The notes under the pieces: model-generated
Databases searched by the model: none
Seen by the model: the letters and a program-made list of their open reading frames with translations, nothing else
Told to the model about the DNA's origin: nothing
Origin: Fictibacillus nanhaiensis
GTDB taxonomy: Bacteria; Bacillota; Bacilli; Bacillales; Fictibacillaceae
Direction of reading: 5' to 3'
Length of the DNA stretch: 39,176 nt
Assembly (NCBI GenBank): GCA_017052515.1
Contig: JAFHKR010000031.1
Coordinates: 1-39,176 of the forward strand
Position numbers and translations under genes: made by a program
Shown: positions 7,204 through 15,639 of the stretch, in pieces
How positions within the stretch are numbered: position 1 is the stretch's first letter
Layout: every line of letters starts with the position of its first letter

Positions 7204-7761
7204 TTATTGGGTTGCACGCATTTCAGAAAATGGATAGATGACGACTTCTGAACGACCTTCAATTGCTTTCGTTTCGATCAACCCTAATCCGTTTCGTGAA
7301 TCCATGCTATTTAGACGGTTGTCGCCCATTACGAAAACTTTCCCTTTTGGAACTTTAAGTGGTCCGAAGTCTTCCGTCAGATATACGCCTAAGCTTTTCG
7401 CTTCCGATTTGTTTTCTTGTAGATAAGATTCTCTCACCTTTTTATTGTTTACATACAGGTCGTCACTCTTCATTTGAATAACGTCCCCTTCTAATCCTAT
7501 CACTCGTTTTACATATCGTTTATCGTCACCTTTAATAATGACGATATCGCCTTTTTGGGGCTCAGAAAACGCATAAACGATTTTATTCACATATAACTTT
7601 TCTTGATCATGAAGAGTAGGTGACATGGATGCACCTTCTACCATATATGGAGCAAAGAAATAGGCTTTAGTAATAAATACAAAAACTAAAGCAAAGACGA
7701 TCGCCTTTAGCCAGCTTACCCATTCATTTTTTTGCTTTGTTTCTTTTTCTTGTTCTATCAT
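7204..7761 (-). CDS. Signal peptidase I (SipS type)
   Basis: Type I signal peptidases cut Sec and Tat signal peptides at the outer face of the membrane with a Ser/Lys dyad. Counting from the chosen start, the protein has one N-terminal transmembrane helix (about 19-38), the serine box GASMSPTL with S45, the lysine box YVKRVIG with K85, and the conserved GDNR at 146-149 plus SMDSR. At 185 residues it matches the short Bacillus Sip enzymes. The frame is open to a GTG at 7773 that overlaps the upstream stop, but AGGTGA is well spaced only for the ATG at 7761. It follows the VOC gene directly and is probably cotranscribed with it. Confidence 0.92.
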   Translation of the reverse strand: MIEQEKETKQKNEWVSWLKAIVFALVFVFITKAYFFAPYMVEGASMSPTLHDQEKLYVNKIVYAFSEPQKGDIVIIKGDDKRYVKRVIGLEGDVIQMKSDDLYVNNKKVRESYLQENKSEAKSLGVYLTEDFGPLKVPKGKVFVMGDNRLNSMDSRNGLGLIETKAIEGRSEVVIYPFSEMRATQ

Positions 7762-7769
7762 ATCTTCAT

Positions 7770-8171
7770 TCACCTCGGCGCAACGATTTCAATTTTTAAT
7801 CGATCTGGATCTTCAAAGAATAAAGCATAATGATTTTCTCCTCCTGCAAAAGGAAACTTGTCCTCATACAAAAAGGAAATATTTTTCTTCTTCAATTGTA
7901 CACGAAGGTGCTCTATTTGCGCACGTGATTTAGCCCAAAAGGCCAGGTGATTTAGTCCTGAACGCTTTCGGTGAAATGGTATGTCCTTATACAAGTCCTC
8001 TGTTTGTACAAAAACAAGATACAGTGATTCCATTTTGTAACTAAAACCTTTTTCCCATTCCTGAAAAAGAGAAAAGCCTAACTCTGGCAGCAGCCATCCA
8101 TAAAAAGCTTTCGTTTTGCCCAGATTCTGCACGTTTATTTCTATGTGATGTAAACCTTGTGGTATTGTCAT
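7770..8171 (-). CDS. VOC-family (glyoxalase/bleomycin resistance) protein
   Basis: A single VOC domain of 133 residues with the family pattern HHIEINVQNLGKTKAFYG at the start and FFEDPDRLKIEIVAP at the end, giving the usual His and Glu metal-ligand positions. VOC proteins include glyoxalases, dioxygenases and drug-binding proteins, and the substrate cannot be inferred. The frame extends to a GTG at 8216, but the ATG at 8171 begins exactly where family homology begins and has GAGGGAG upstream (slightly distant). Its stop lies just before the signal peptidase start, indicating cotranscription. Confidence 0.8.
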   Translation of the reverse strand: MTIPQGLHHIEINVQNLGKTKAFYGWLLPELGFSLFQEWEKGFSYKMESLYLVFVQTEDLYKDIPFHRKRSGLNHLAFWAKSRAQIEHLRVQLKKKNISFLYEDKFPFAGGENHYALFFEDPDRLKIEIVAPR

Positions 8172-8283
8172 GGTTTCTCTATTTCTCCCTCTACTTAAAA
8201 AAAGGTCCTCTATCACTTTTAATCTTTTGAGAAATAGCCTACAATGGTAAAGATTTCCGTTTTCCTACAGGAGGGTTAGACCT

Positions 8284-10119
8284 ATGAACGCTAAAACAAA
8301 ACACGCAGCAATCTTCCTGGCTATTTCACTGCTTTGGTTGAAAACATATATTGTTTATAAAGTTTCATTTACGCTGCCTATCGATCATTTCCTGCAAGAA
8401 ATTTTATTATTTTTAAATCCATTAAGTTTTCTCGTACTCTATTTTTGTTTAGCGAACCTTGCTCCACCTGCTAAAAGAAGACGAGTCATTCTATGGCTTT
8501 CCTTCATTTATAGCTTTATCTTGTATGCGAACGTCGTCTATTATCGATTCTTTACCGACTTCCTTACGATTCCGGTATTGTTTCAAACAAAGAATGTTGG
8601 TGATATCGGAAACAGTGTGTACGAACTAATCTATATCACCGACATTTTCTTTTTTGTTGATCTGCTTCTATTAGCTTATCTCTTAAAGCAGACGAGATGG
8701 AAGTCTAATCATCTATTAAAGCCGGTAGACCGAAGAAAATTATTTTTATGCGGTGTTGCCATATTGTCTGTTCATTTAATCCTTGCAGAAATAAACCGCC
8801 CTCAGCTCTTGACCCGTACATTTGACAGGGAAATTCTTGTGAAAAGCTTAGGAACGTTCAATTATCATCTGTACGACATCATGCTTCAATCCAAGTCTTC
8901 TATGCAAAAAGCACTAGCAAGCAATATGGATGCAGAGGAAATTCTAAAGGATATAAAAAAAGAAACCGTTAACAACCCAGAGCTCTATGGAATTGCAAAA
9001 GGGAAAAACTTAATCATGGTATCCCTAGAATCTACCCAAAATTTTGTACTGAATTACAAAATCAACGGGGAAGAAGTTACACCTTTCTTAAACGAACTTG
9101 CTGAATCTAGCTATTATTTCAATAACTTTTATCATCAAACCGGACAGGGAAAGACATCCGATTCTGAGTTTTTAATCGATAATTCCCTATATCCACTACC
9201 AAGAGGTGCTGTTTTTCAAACACATCCATTGAACGAATACAATGCTATGCCTGAAATTTTAAAATCAAACGGCTATTATTCTGCTGTTTTTCACGGTAAT
9301 AATAAAAGCTTTTGGAACCGCGACGTCATCTATAAAACGATGGGCTATGATAAGTTTTATAGTGAAGAATATTATAACGTAACAGAAGAAAACTCAATTA
9401 ACTATGGACTTAAAGATATACCTTTCTTTGAGCAGTCCATGCCGTATTTAACGAAGCTACCTCAGCCGTTTTACGCCCGGTTTATTACCTTGACGAACCA
9501 TCATCCTTATTTGATCAATGAAAAAGAACAGTGGGTTGAGCCTTATCCTGTAGAAGACGGTACGGTTAGTCGCTATTTTACAACCGTTCGCTATGCGGAT
9601 GAAGCATTGCGCCAGTTTTTTGAAGAACTGAAGAGCTCTGGATTATATGAGAACTCAGTGGTAGTCGTTTATGGGGACCATTACGGCATATCAGAACGGC
9701 ATCAAGAAGCGATGGCCGATGTGTTAAGCAAAGCAACGCTTACTGCTTACAATCAAGTGGAACTGCAGCAAGTACCCTTATTCATTCACGTTCCAGGAAA
9801 AAAAGGAAAGCAACTTGATACCGTGGGTGGACAGATTGATTTAAAACCTACTCTTTTGCATTTGCTTGGGATTGAATCAAAGGATGACGTTCATTTTGGA
9901 ACGGATCTTTTTTCAAAAGAACACCATGAATTAACCGTTTTGCGTAACGGTTCTTTCGTAACAGAGGATTATATATATACCAATGAGACGTGTTATGTAA
10001 AACCTTTTGGAGCACCTGTAGAAGAGGAAAAGTGTAAGCCATACATCGAGCAAGCAAAAAAAGAACTCGATCAGTCAGATCGAATCATCTATGGTGATTT
10101 GCTGCGATTTTTAAAGTAA
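8284..10119 (+). CDS. LtaS-type lipoteichoic acid synthase / sulfatase-fold phosphoglycerol transferase
   Basis: LtaS-type enzymes polymerise glycerol phosphate from phosphatidylglycerol onto a glycolipid on the outer side of the membrane. The 611-residue product has about five N-terminal transmembrane helices (residues 8-175) and an extracellular sulfatase-fold domain. The catalytic residues of S. aureus LtaS align well: E249 (VSLEST), catalytic Thr T291 (GQGKTSDSE), and D465/H466 (YGDHYG). B. subtilis has four paralogues (LtaS, YfnI, YqgS, YvgJ) and I cannot tell main synthase from primase or accessory enzyme. The start has CAGGAGGG upstream. A clear terminator follows. Confidence 0.9.
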   Translation: MNAKTKHAAIFLAISLLWLKTYIVYKVSFTLPIDHFLQEILLFLNPLSFLVLYFCLANLAPPAKRRRVILWLSFIYSFILYANVVYYRFFTDFLTIPVLFQTKNVGDIGNSVYELIYITDIFFFVDLLLLAYLLKQTRWKSNHLLKPVDRRKLFLCGVAILSVHLILAEINRPQLLTRTFDREILVKSLGTFNYHLYDIMLQSKSSMQKALASNMDAEEILKDIKKETVNNPELYGIAKGKNLIMVSLESTQNFVLNYKINGEEVTPFLNELAESSYYFNNFYHQTGQGKTSDSEFLIDNSLYPLPRGAVFQTHPLNEYNAMPEILKSNGYYSAVFHGNNKSFWNRDVIYKTMGYDKFYSEEYYNVTEENSINYGLKDIPFFEQSMPYLTKLPQPFYARFITLTNHHPYLINEKEQWVEPYPVEDGTVSRYFTTVRYADEALRQFFEELKSSGLYENSVVVVYGDHYGISERHQEAMADVLSKATLTAYNQVELQQVPLFIHVPGKKGKQLDTVGGQIDLKPTLLHLLGIESKDDVHFGTDLFSKEHHELTVLRNGSFVTEDYIYTNETCYVKPFGAPVEEEKCKPYIEQAKKELDQSDRIIYGDLLRFLK

Positions 10120-10120
10120 T

Positions 10121-10152
10121 TATAGCCCCCTCGTCAGGGGCTATGTTTTTTT
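10121..10152 (+). terminator. Terminator of the LtaS-type gene
   Basis: ATAGCCCC/GGGGCTAT stem with a short loop, then TGTTTTTTT, beginning two bases after the stop codon. Confidence 0.9.
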
Positions 10153-10253
10153 GTATCTATAATGATTTTTTTAAACGCGTCTATTACTTCTTTTGATATT
10201 CTGATTATAGAGTTTAGTCCTATAATTAAGGATGAAATAAAATAAATGCTATT

Positions 10254-10325
10254 TCATTCACCTACGAAGATAACGTATAAAATGCTTAAAAAAGCAGCTA
10301 AAACAAAGCCTATCTTTTTTCTCAA
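10254..10325 (-). CDS. Possible 23-residue membrane peptide
   Basis: In the 273-nt gap between the LtaS-type gene and the phosphoesterase, the minus strand has a TTG preceded by AGGGGG at an acceptable distance and then 23 codons. The product has the form basic MRKK, then one hydrophobic helix (IGFVLAAFLSILYVIFVG), then stop. This looks like a small membrane protein but is short enough to be chance. Apart from the LtaS terminator I see nothing else in this gap. Confidence 0.25.
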   Translation of the reverse strand: MRKKIGFVLAAFLSILYVIFVGE

Positions 10326-10392
10326 CTTCTAATCCCCCTAAGATTGGGCTTTATTTTATTATAGAAGATGACTAGTTAAAGGTGGGGAAAAT

Positions 10393-11136
10393 TTGAAAGC
10401 TCTATTTGCTTATTTTACAGATGTTCATGGAAATTCGGATGCGCTACAAGCAGTAATTGATGACGCTACAGGCAGAGGAATCTCCCGGTTTATTAGCGGC
10501 GGTGACATGATTGGGATTGGTCCTTTTACAAATGAGGTACTTGAACGGTTATTTAACTTACCGTCTATTATGATGGTTACGGGAAATCATGATGAAGCAG
10601 TCCTTGCATTAAAATATGGTTTGTCTCACCCTAAGAGTCACAGTCATGCGAAGCAACATCATCAATGGATTGCTGACCAGCTAAAAGATGCATATGCTCA
10701 TACATTGAGTACACTTCCAAGAGAGCTGACATTTGAGGAAGATGGTTTCCGCTTTCTCATCACACACTATCCCTTCAAGGAAGGAAAAAAGGAATCTTCA
10801 ATATCTGAAGATCCCTTTATGCCGATTATAAGTGAACCGGATTCTATAGCGATGAAAGAGCTTTTTAAAGAGTCACTTGTCAATGATTTTATAGGATTTG
10901 GGCATCATCATATCGTTCATGACTATAAGATAAATCAAACTCATTTAGTGAATCCTGGTGCACTAGGATGTAATAAAGTGGCTGAAGCACGCTATGCTAT
11001 TGTCTATAAGACGGATGAACAGGAACTTAGTATTGATTATAAATCGGTACCGTACGACCAGACGCGTTTATTTAAAGCATACAATGAACTTGAAGTTCCA
11101 GATGGTCCGTTCCTGATGAAAGCTTTTCATAGTTAA
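10393..11136 (+). CDS. Calcineurin-like metallophosphoesterase
   Basis: The 247-residue product has all metal-binding motifs of the family in order: D10-x-H12 (TDVHGN), GGDMIG, the GNHD box (VTGNHDEA), a single His in ITHYP, and the final GHHH. These two-metal enzymes hydrolyse phosphomono- or diesters; this cytoplasmic single-domain subtype includes YfcE- and MJ0936-like phosphodiesterases. The ending VNPGALGCN also fits. The start is TTG with AAAGGTGGGG upstream. It stands alone between a terminator and a convergent operon. The physiological substrate is unknown. Confidence 0.85.
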   Translation: MKALFAYFTDVHGNSDALQAVIDDATGRGISRFISGGDMIGIGPFTNEVLERLFNLPSIMMVTGNHDEAVLALKYGLSHPKSHSHAKQHHQWIADQLKDAYAHTLSTLPRELTFEEDGFRFLITHYPFKEGKKESSISEDPFMPIISEPDSIAMKELFKESLVNDFIGFGHHHIVHDYKINQTHLVNPGALGCNKVAEARYAIVYKTDEQELSIDYKSVPYDQTRLFKAYNELEVPDGPFLMKAFHS

Positions 11137-11190
11137 AGGTTTAGCTCTTTCTTTGTAAGAGAGTAGATGATGTATTTGGAAAAACCCAAT

Positions 11191-11646
11191 TTATTTTGTT
11201 TTATTCCATTCATCTAATGTCATCATCTGAAATTCTTCTTCAAAATCCAGTCTTAACGGAGCAATTAACTCAATGCTATTTCCATCAGGATCTTTGAAAT
11301 ATACGGCTGCGTGAGCTTGTGGATTATTAGGTAGCACTAAAGGTTGTTTTTCAGGCGGAAATCCAAAATTAGTAGAGACTTCTATATCTCTTTCCTCTAA
11401 CCATTCTTTAATGGTTAACATATTATCTCTATCAATTTGAAAAGCGATGTGTCTTAACGATGGGTGATAGGGTGTTTTAGCCTTGTCTGTTTCCCATAAT
11501 CCCAACCAACTTTTCCCTTTCTCAATCCAGAAAAACACTAAATTTTCTTGTTGATACGCGATTTCTAAATCCAGTCTACTATAAAACTCAATAGAATTTT
11601 TAAGATTACTTACGGGCAAGTGTGCTTCGTATAGTCCTTTAATCAT
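11191..11646 (-). CDS. VOC-family protein
   Basis: A 151-residue protein made of one VOC domain, starting LYEAHLPVSNLKNSIEFY and ending with the typical YFKDPDGNSIELIAP, which supplies the metal-binding Glu. The central RHIAFQID supplies a His. The pattern resembles glyoxalase/FosB-type proteins, but no FosB-specific motif is recognisable. The ribosome binding site is AAAAGGAG. It lies 44 nt after a second VOC gene and is the last gene of the operon that starts with the SDR at 13797. Confidence 0.82.
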   Translation of the reverse strand: MIKGLYEAHLPVSNLKNSIEFYSRLDLEIAYQQENLVFFWIEKGKSWLGLWETDKAKTPYHPSLRHIAFQIDRDNMLTIKEWLEERDIEVSTNFGFPPEKQPLVLPNNPQAHAAVYFKDPDGNSIELIAPLRLDFEEEFQMMTLDEWNKTK

Positions 11647-11690
11647 TGGATTTCTCCTTTTATCTGTTCTTTATATTATCAGTTAGAGAT

Positions 11691-12032
11691 CTACGTCTGT
11701 ATAAATTCAATCTCTTCTCCGTCTGGACCATCATAAAAAACTGTTTTCCACCCGTTCGGAAGGTCATACGGTCCTTTTGTTAAAAAGATATCCTTACGAG
11801 AGAGTTCCTTTATTTTTTCCGTCACAGAGGTCACGCTAAATGCGATATGACTTCGTGCAGCGTTACTCCTAGAATTAGGAATCAATTCAAGCTGGTATCC
11901 TTCTCCTACTAAAAAAAAGAGCTCTGTATCGTTCCATATGAAACTTTCTTTCCTTTCAATAGGAAGAATCTTTTCATAGAAGTCACAAGACGTTTTCATA
12001 TCACTTACATAGAGACCGATATGATGCAGCAT
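11691..12032 (-). CDS. VOC-family protein (short)
   Basis: A 113-residue single VOC domain: MLHHIGLYVSDMKTSCDFYE at the N-terminus, SHIAFSV in the centre and FYDGPDGEEIEFIQT at the C-terminus, giving the expected His and Glu positions of lactoylglutathione-lyase-like proteins. It begins 14 nt after the stop of the QueA-like gene, with GTAGGAGAA as ribosome binding site, so it is surely in the same transcript. Substrate unknown. Confidence 0.82.
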   Translation of the reverse strand: MLHHIGLYVSDMKTSCDFYEKILPIERKESFIWNDTELFFLVGEGYQLELIPNSRSNAARSHIAFSVTSVTEKIKELSRKDIFLTKGPYDLPNGWKTVFYDGPDGEEIEFIQT

Positions 12033-12046
12033 CTTATTCTCCTACC

Positions 12047-13072
12047 TTACAGAATGAGGTTCATATCGCCAAACTCGTGCCAGAGGTAGCGCTTCTGAAT
12101 CGCATCGTTATAAGCGTTATACAATTTGGTTCGATCTACGAATGCAGAAAGCAGTTGCAGATGACTCGCCTCCGGTTCATGCATCCCTGTAATTAGTCCA
12201 TCACATACTACGAGTTTCGTATTTTCCGTAATATATAGATTCGTCCAGCCACTAGCTTCCTGGACCCTTCCGTTTTGCTGGGCGACTGTTTCTAGCGTCC
12301 TTACCACTGTCGTACCCACTGCGATGACTCGACCTCCACTATTTTTCGTTTCATAAATGAGGTCAGCGGTTTCTTTCGGTAAATGGTAATTTTCGAAGTT
12401 TTTGTCTGGTCCTTTGTGCCACTTATCATCCAGCAAATAACTTAATCCCGTATGAAGCGTAATATAAGCGATTCTAACGCCTTTTTTCTGAAGTCGGAAC
12501 AGAAGCTCCCAACTGAACGCCCTTCCTGCAGAGGGCATCTCTACAGACCCTGGAATGGTTGCGAAAACCGTTTGATAGTAATCCAGATTCCAAGGTTTCT
12601 GGATGTATTCGTACCTGACAGGCTCTCCAAGATCATAGATTTGGTTAAACAGCGAAGAGCAGCATAGATTAAAGGCTAATGATACAAAAGGTGTATCTTG
12701 TGACTGTTCGATAATTGTAGCTGTTAATGTCGGCGAAAAACGGATGATATCACCCTCTTTTACAGTTCCGCTAACGGGAAGTGCTTCCCATACTGATTCA
12801 TTCTTCCTGTGAGCAAGGCGAATTTCAACCTCAGTCCCATCTGCTTCTTTATGACTCTTTAATACTGCTGGAACGGTTCGGCTCGCGTTAAGTACAAGCA
12901 AGTCACCTTTTTTCAAATACTTATCTAGTTGATAGAACTGAGTGTGTTTAGTCATTCCAGTGTCTTTATCGAGCACCATCATTTTTACATAATCTCTGCG
13001 TAACCCTCTTCGTTCTGGTGGTTCTTTTGCATTTAGTTCCTGTGGCACCTCAAACTTCATCGCTGTTTCCAT
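12047..13072 (-). CDS. Divergent QueA-like protein (SAM:tRNA ribosyltransferase-isomerase family)
   Basis: QueA transfers and rearranges the ribosyl part of SAM onto preQ1 in tRNA to give epoxyqueuosine. This 341-residue protein follows the family plan: LxLNxSRTVPA near the start, PGSVEMPSAGRAFSWELL in the middle, then VGTTVVRTLE, GWTNLYIT and VCDGLITGMHEPEASHL. Several positions depart from the canonical forms (for example SAGRAFSWELL where most QueA have TAGLHFTEELL). The gene is not beside tgt or other queuosine genes but overlaps an SDR gene by one base (TAATG) and is followed by VOC genes. It may be a paralogue with a changed substrate. GAGGGGAG precedes the start. Confidence 0.8.
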   Translation of the reverse strand: METAMKFEVPQELNAKEPPERRGLRRDYVKMMVLDKDTGMTKHTQFYQLDKYLKKGDLLVLNASRTVPAVLKSHKEADGTEVEIRLAHRKNESVWEALPVSGTVKEGDIIRFSPTLTATIIEQSQDTPFVSLAFNLCCSSLFNQIYDLGEPVRYEYIQKPWNLDYYQTVFATIPGSVEMPSAGRAFSWELLFRLQKKGVRIAYITLHTGLSYLLDDKWHKGPDKNFENYHLPKETADLIYETKNSGGRVIAVGTTVVRTLETVAQQNGRVQEASGWTNLYITENTKLVVCDGLITGMHEPEASHLQLLSAFVDRTKLYNAYNDAIQKRYLWHEFGDMNLIL

Positions 13073-13797
13073 TAGAACTCACTCCCCTCAAGCTGAAACG
13101 TTTGTGCTTCAAATCGCTTTCCGGTGATGAGTGAAGATGCATCTGACGCTAAGTATCCAAAGACTGCCGTCAGATCCTCAGGTTTTGCAAGCTCATAATC
13201 ACAGTCTGGTACAGCACGTGCATGCATTTCTGTATCCATCTCGCCTGGATCAACCATGTTCACACGTACACCAGATTCGCTTACTTCGTCTGCCCACGTT
13301 TCGGTTAGTCCTTCAAGTGCAAATTTTGAGATGCCATATGCTCCCCAGCCCGCATAACCCGTTGCGCCCGCTTCTGATGTGATATTAATGATGCTTCCTT
13401 TTTGTTTCTGAAGCATGAGGGGTAAGACCCTTCTTGTAACTAAAAATGGTCCGATCGTATTGACACGTAGAACTTCTTCAAAATCTTGTTCTGGATAATC
13501 AAGCAAATAAGGGATCGGGCTAGGACCGATGATGGATGCGTTGTTGATTAACACATCTATTCGTCCAAAATGCTCTTCTGTCAAAGCTACAAATCGCTCT
13601 ACATCTTTTGACTTTGACATGTCTGCTTCTATCGCGAGAACACCTGCTCCAAGCCCAACCGCCTCTTTCCTTACACTTTGAAGGGCATCTACGTTTCTTG
13701 CACATATCGCCAAGTTATAACCTTCCCGGGCAAAATATAGAGAAAGCGCTTTACCTAAACCTTTTGAAGCTCCTGTTATCATAACTACTTTTTTCAT
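13072..13797 (-). CDS. Short-chain dehydrogenase/reductase
   Basis: A classical SDR of 241 residues with a Rossmann nucleotide-binding motif TGASKGLG (8-15), NNAS, catalytic S141 (INITS) and the Y154-x3-K158 pair (AYGISK). Such enzymes oxidise or reduce alcohol/carbonyl groups with NAD(P)H; the basic-residue context after the second strand (ARN) suggests NADP but does not settle it. It is the first gene of a four-gene operon with the QueA-like protein and two VOC proteins, driven by the promoter at 13861-13890. The start has CAGGAGG upstream. Confidence 0.88.
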   Translation of the reverse strand: MKKVVMITGASKGLGKALSLYFAREGYNLAICARNVDALQSVRKEAVGLGAGVLAIEADMSKSKDVERFVALTEEHFGRIDVLINNASIIGPSPIPYLLDYPEQDFEEVLRVNTIGPFLVTRRVLPLMLQKQKGSIINITSEAGATGYAGWGAYGISKFALEGLTETWADEVSESGVRVNMVDPGEMDTEMHARAVPDCDYELAKPEDLTAVFGYLASDASSLITGKRFEAQTFQLEGSEF

Positions 13798-13860
13798 GAT
13801 TTGTTCCTCCTGAATTTATATTTTATACTTTTTATACATTTATGTTTACTAAGTATTTTT

Positions 13861-13890
13861 ATTATAGTTAAAGTTCTTTTCATTCGTCAA
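13861..13890 (-). promoter_or_regulatory. SigA-type promoter of the SDR operon
   Basis: On the minus strand TTGACG (13890-13885), 18-bp spacer, perfect TATAAT (13866-13861). The -10 ends about 63 bp before the SDR start. Confidence 0.75.
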
Positions 13891-13931
13891 CGATAAAGTT
13901 TACAAATTTTTCGACAAATTTCCCGGAAAAT

Positions 13932-13960
13932 AAAAAAAACCCTGCAATAGCAAAGGTTTT
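13932..13960 (-). terminator. Terminator of uvsE
   Basis: Stem AAACCTTTGC/GCAGGGTTT (imperfect) with loop TATT, followed on the minus strand by a T-run; overlaps the uvsE stop codon. Confidence 0.65.
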
Positions 13961-14924
13961 ACTTCAACCGAAACGATGCTCCATCTAGGATTTCAACATC
14001 GTTTCTTTCTTTTATTTCTCTCATCAGTTGAAAAAGGGCCAAATCTTTTTTCTTTGATTCAATCATACAGTCGATTTCTTCCACACTACCTTTTACTTCT
14101 TTTAAAAAGTCAAAAAACATATTCACATCCACATAGTCTGCATGATTTCTAAATTGCTTCTCGTTTTTCGGACTTGAGATATGCATCTTCAGTGGTAACG
14201 ATGATGTTTTCCAAGACTCTACTACTCGTGGCCAATGTTGAGTCCAGTTCTCGTCATGATGGTAAGCAAGGTGATGGTGATAATCAAACACGAGAGGAAT
14301 CTGCAGCTTTTCACAAAGATATAGTGCATCTGCCATAGTAAAAGAAGTGTCGTCGTTCTCAAGCATTATCATTCTTTGTATCGACAATGGAACGCTTCCC
14401 CAATTCTGCACAAATCGCTCAAGTGCAACATCTGTCTCTTTATAGTTTCCACCTACATGCATCACGCATCGATGTTCAGTATCGATCCCCATGTTTTTAA
14501 GTAACTTGTAATGCATCTGTAGCGTCTTCAGAGAGTTTTTAAGAATCTCTTTTTTGGGTGAATTAATCAGAACAAAATGGTCTGGATGAAAGTCTAGCCT
14601 CATATTATGCTGTTTGGCATACTGTCCCATCTCATGGAGTGCATCACGTAAAGGACTCATATAATCCCAATCTAAGAGTTCACTGTGATTGGCTAGCGGA
14701 ATGATTCTGGAGGTCATTCGATAGAACCTTACCTCATTGGCCACAGCATGCTTTAACACTCTTAGCGTATTGGTTATATTGGCATGCGATATGCGCTCCA
14801 ATTTCCTCAAACCCGCTTCTCTATTCTGCAGCTGGCTGAATTGTTTATAGGTCATCGTTTTGGATGGGGAAGCATTCTTCAATTCCATGCTCATCGCTAC
14901 AAAACCAAGCTTAATTATGGTCAT
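13959..14924 (-). CDS. uvsE: UV DNA damage endonuclease
   Basis: UVDE/UvsE nicks DNA directly 5' of UV photoproducts, giving an alternative to nucleotide excision repair. The 321-residue length matches B. subtilis UvsE (about 320). The TIM-barrel signatures are present: N-terminal KLGFVAMS, FYRMTSRIIPLANH, RLDFHPDHF, CVMHVGG, MLENDDTS, and the metal-binding FDYHHH followed by KMHISSPK. The start has AGAGGTGTG upstream. It is a single-gene unit with its own terminator. No SOS-type operator was noticed upstream. Confidence 0.95.
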   Translation of the reverse strand: MTIIKLGFVAMSMELKNASPSKTMTYKQFSQLQNREAGLRKLERISHANITNTLRVLKHAVANEVRFYRMTSRIIPLANHSELLDWDYMSPLRDALHEMGQYAKQHNMRLDFHPDHFVLINSPKKEILKNSLKTLQMHYKLLKNMGIDTEHRCVMHVGGNYKETDVALERFVQNWGSVPLSIQRMIMLENDDTSFTMADALYLCEKLQIPLVFDYHHHLAYHHDENWTQHWPRVVESWKTSSLPLKMHISSPKNEKQFRNHADYVDVNMFFDFLKEVKGSVEEIDCMIESKKKDLALFQLMREIKERNDVEILDGASFRLK

Positions 14925-15013
14925 CTGTCACACCTCTTTTTCATCACTAACAGTATGACCCTATTGCATTCTCTTTTAATCGCATGTGATTTTGTGCTTA
15001 ACTAGTTTTCACT

Positions 15014-15044
15014 AAAAAAACTGCCCTAACCTTTAGGACAGTTC
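15014..15044 (-). terminator. Terminator of the NlpC/P60-like gene
   Basis: AACTGTCCTAA/TTAGGGCAGTT stem with a 3-nt loop, then seven T on the minus strand, 11 nt after the stop. Confidence 0.9.
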
Positions 15045-15054
15045 ATGTTATCTA

Positions 15055-15513
15055 TTATGGTAAATATCTTTTCGCACCTACATAGGTACTCTTCCAGTAT
15101 TTAGCGTCCAATGACTGGATACGTACTCCTTTTGAGGTAGCGGCAATAAATTCTCGATTGCCCATATAGATGCCTACAAACGAAACACTTTTGCCATTTG
15201 TTTTAAAGAATACAAGATCACCTAGTTTTTCTTTTCCTTTTGAAATGGGTGTGCCGCCTTTATATTGATCAGCAGACGATCTTGGCAAATTTTTGTTTAC
15301 TACTGTTGTTTTGAATATATATGTGGTAAATCCTGATGCATCAAACCCTTTTGGTGCTGTGCCACCCCATTTAAATGGAGCACCTTTGTAGAGTTTTGCC
15401 GTTTCTGTCACTTCTTGATCATAAGATGGAGATGCTTTTGCTGTGGATACTCCGCTTAAGATCAACAGAGCTGCGAATCCTAATGAAACTACTGCGACGA
15501 GTAAACGTTTCAT
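15055..15513 (-). CDS. Secreted NlpC/P60-fold protein lacking the catalytic triad
   Basis: NlpC/P60 domains are usually cell-wall endopeptidases cutting gamma-D-Glu-mDAP bonds with Cys-His-polar catalysis. This 152-residue product has a signal peptide ending at AKA/S near residue 27 and then a compact NlpC/P60 domain (KLYKGAPFKWGGTAPKGFD and so on, LGDLVFFK, YMGNREFI). The nucleophile position, normally DCSG, reads D-A59-S-G (codon GCA). The His of SHVGIY is F112 (codon TTT). The third polar position, usually FIHA, is FIAA (A124). So the fold is kept but the chemistry is lost: probably a binding or structural protein. Start set at the ATG at 15513, 9 nt after GAGAGG; a GTG at 15522 is in frame. 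Confidence 0.85.
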   Translation of the reverse strand: MKRLLVAVVSLGFAALLILSGVSTAKASPSYDQEVTETAKLYKGAPFKWGGTAPKGFDASGFTTYIFKTTVVNKNLPRSSADQYKGGTPISKGKEKLGDLVFFKTNGKSVSFVGIYMGNREFIAATSKGVRIQSLDAKYWKSTYVGAKRYLP

Positions 15514-15591
15514 GTTCAACACCCTCTCTTTAATAAACTCTTACACTCTATTAGTCGCAGAATACAGTAATAAAGTTACTTTCATTCCATA

Positions 15592-15620
15592 GAAAAAAGA
15601 CTGCAAATTGCAGCCTTTTT
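15592..15620 (-). terminator. Terminator of sigX-rsiX
   Basis: GGCTGCAA/TTGCAGTC stem followed by TTTTTTC on the minus strand, about 20 nt after the rsiX stop. Confidence 0.75.
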
Positions 15621-15639
15621 CGACACCTTCTTCATTAGA

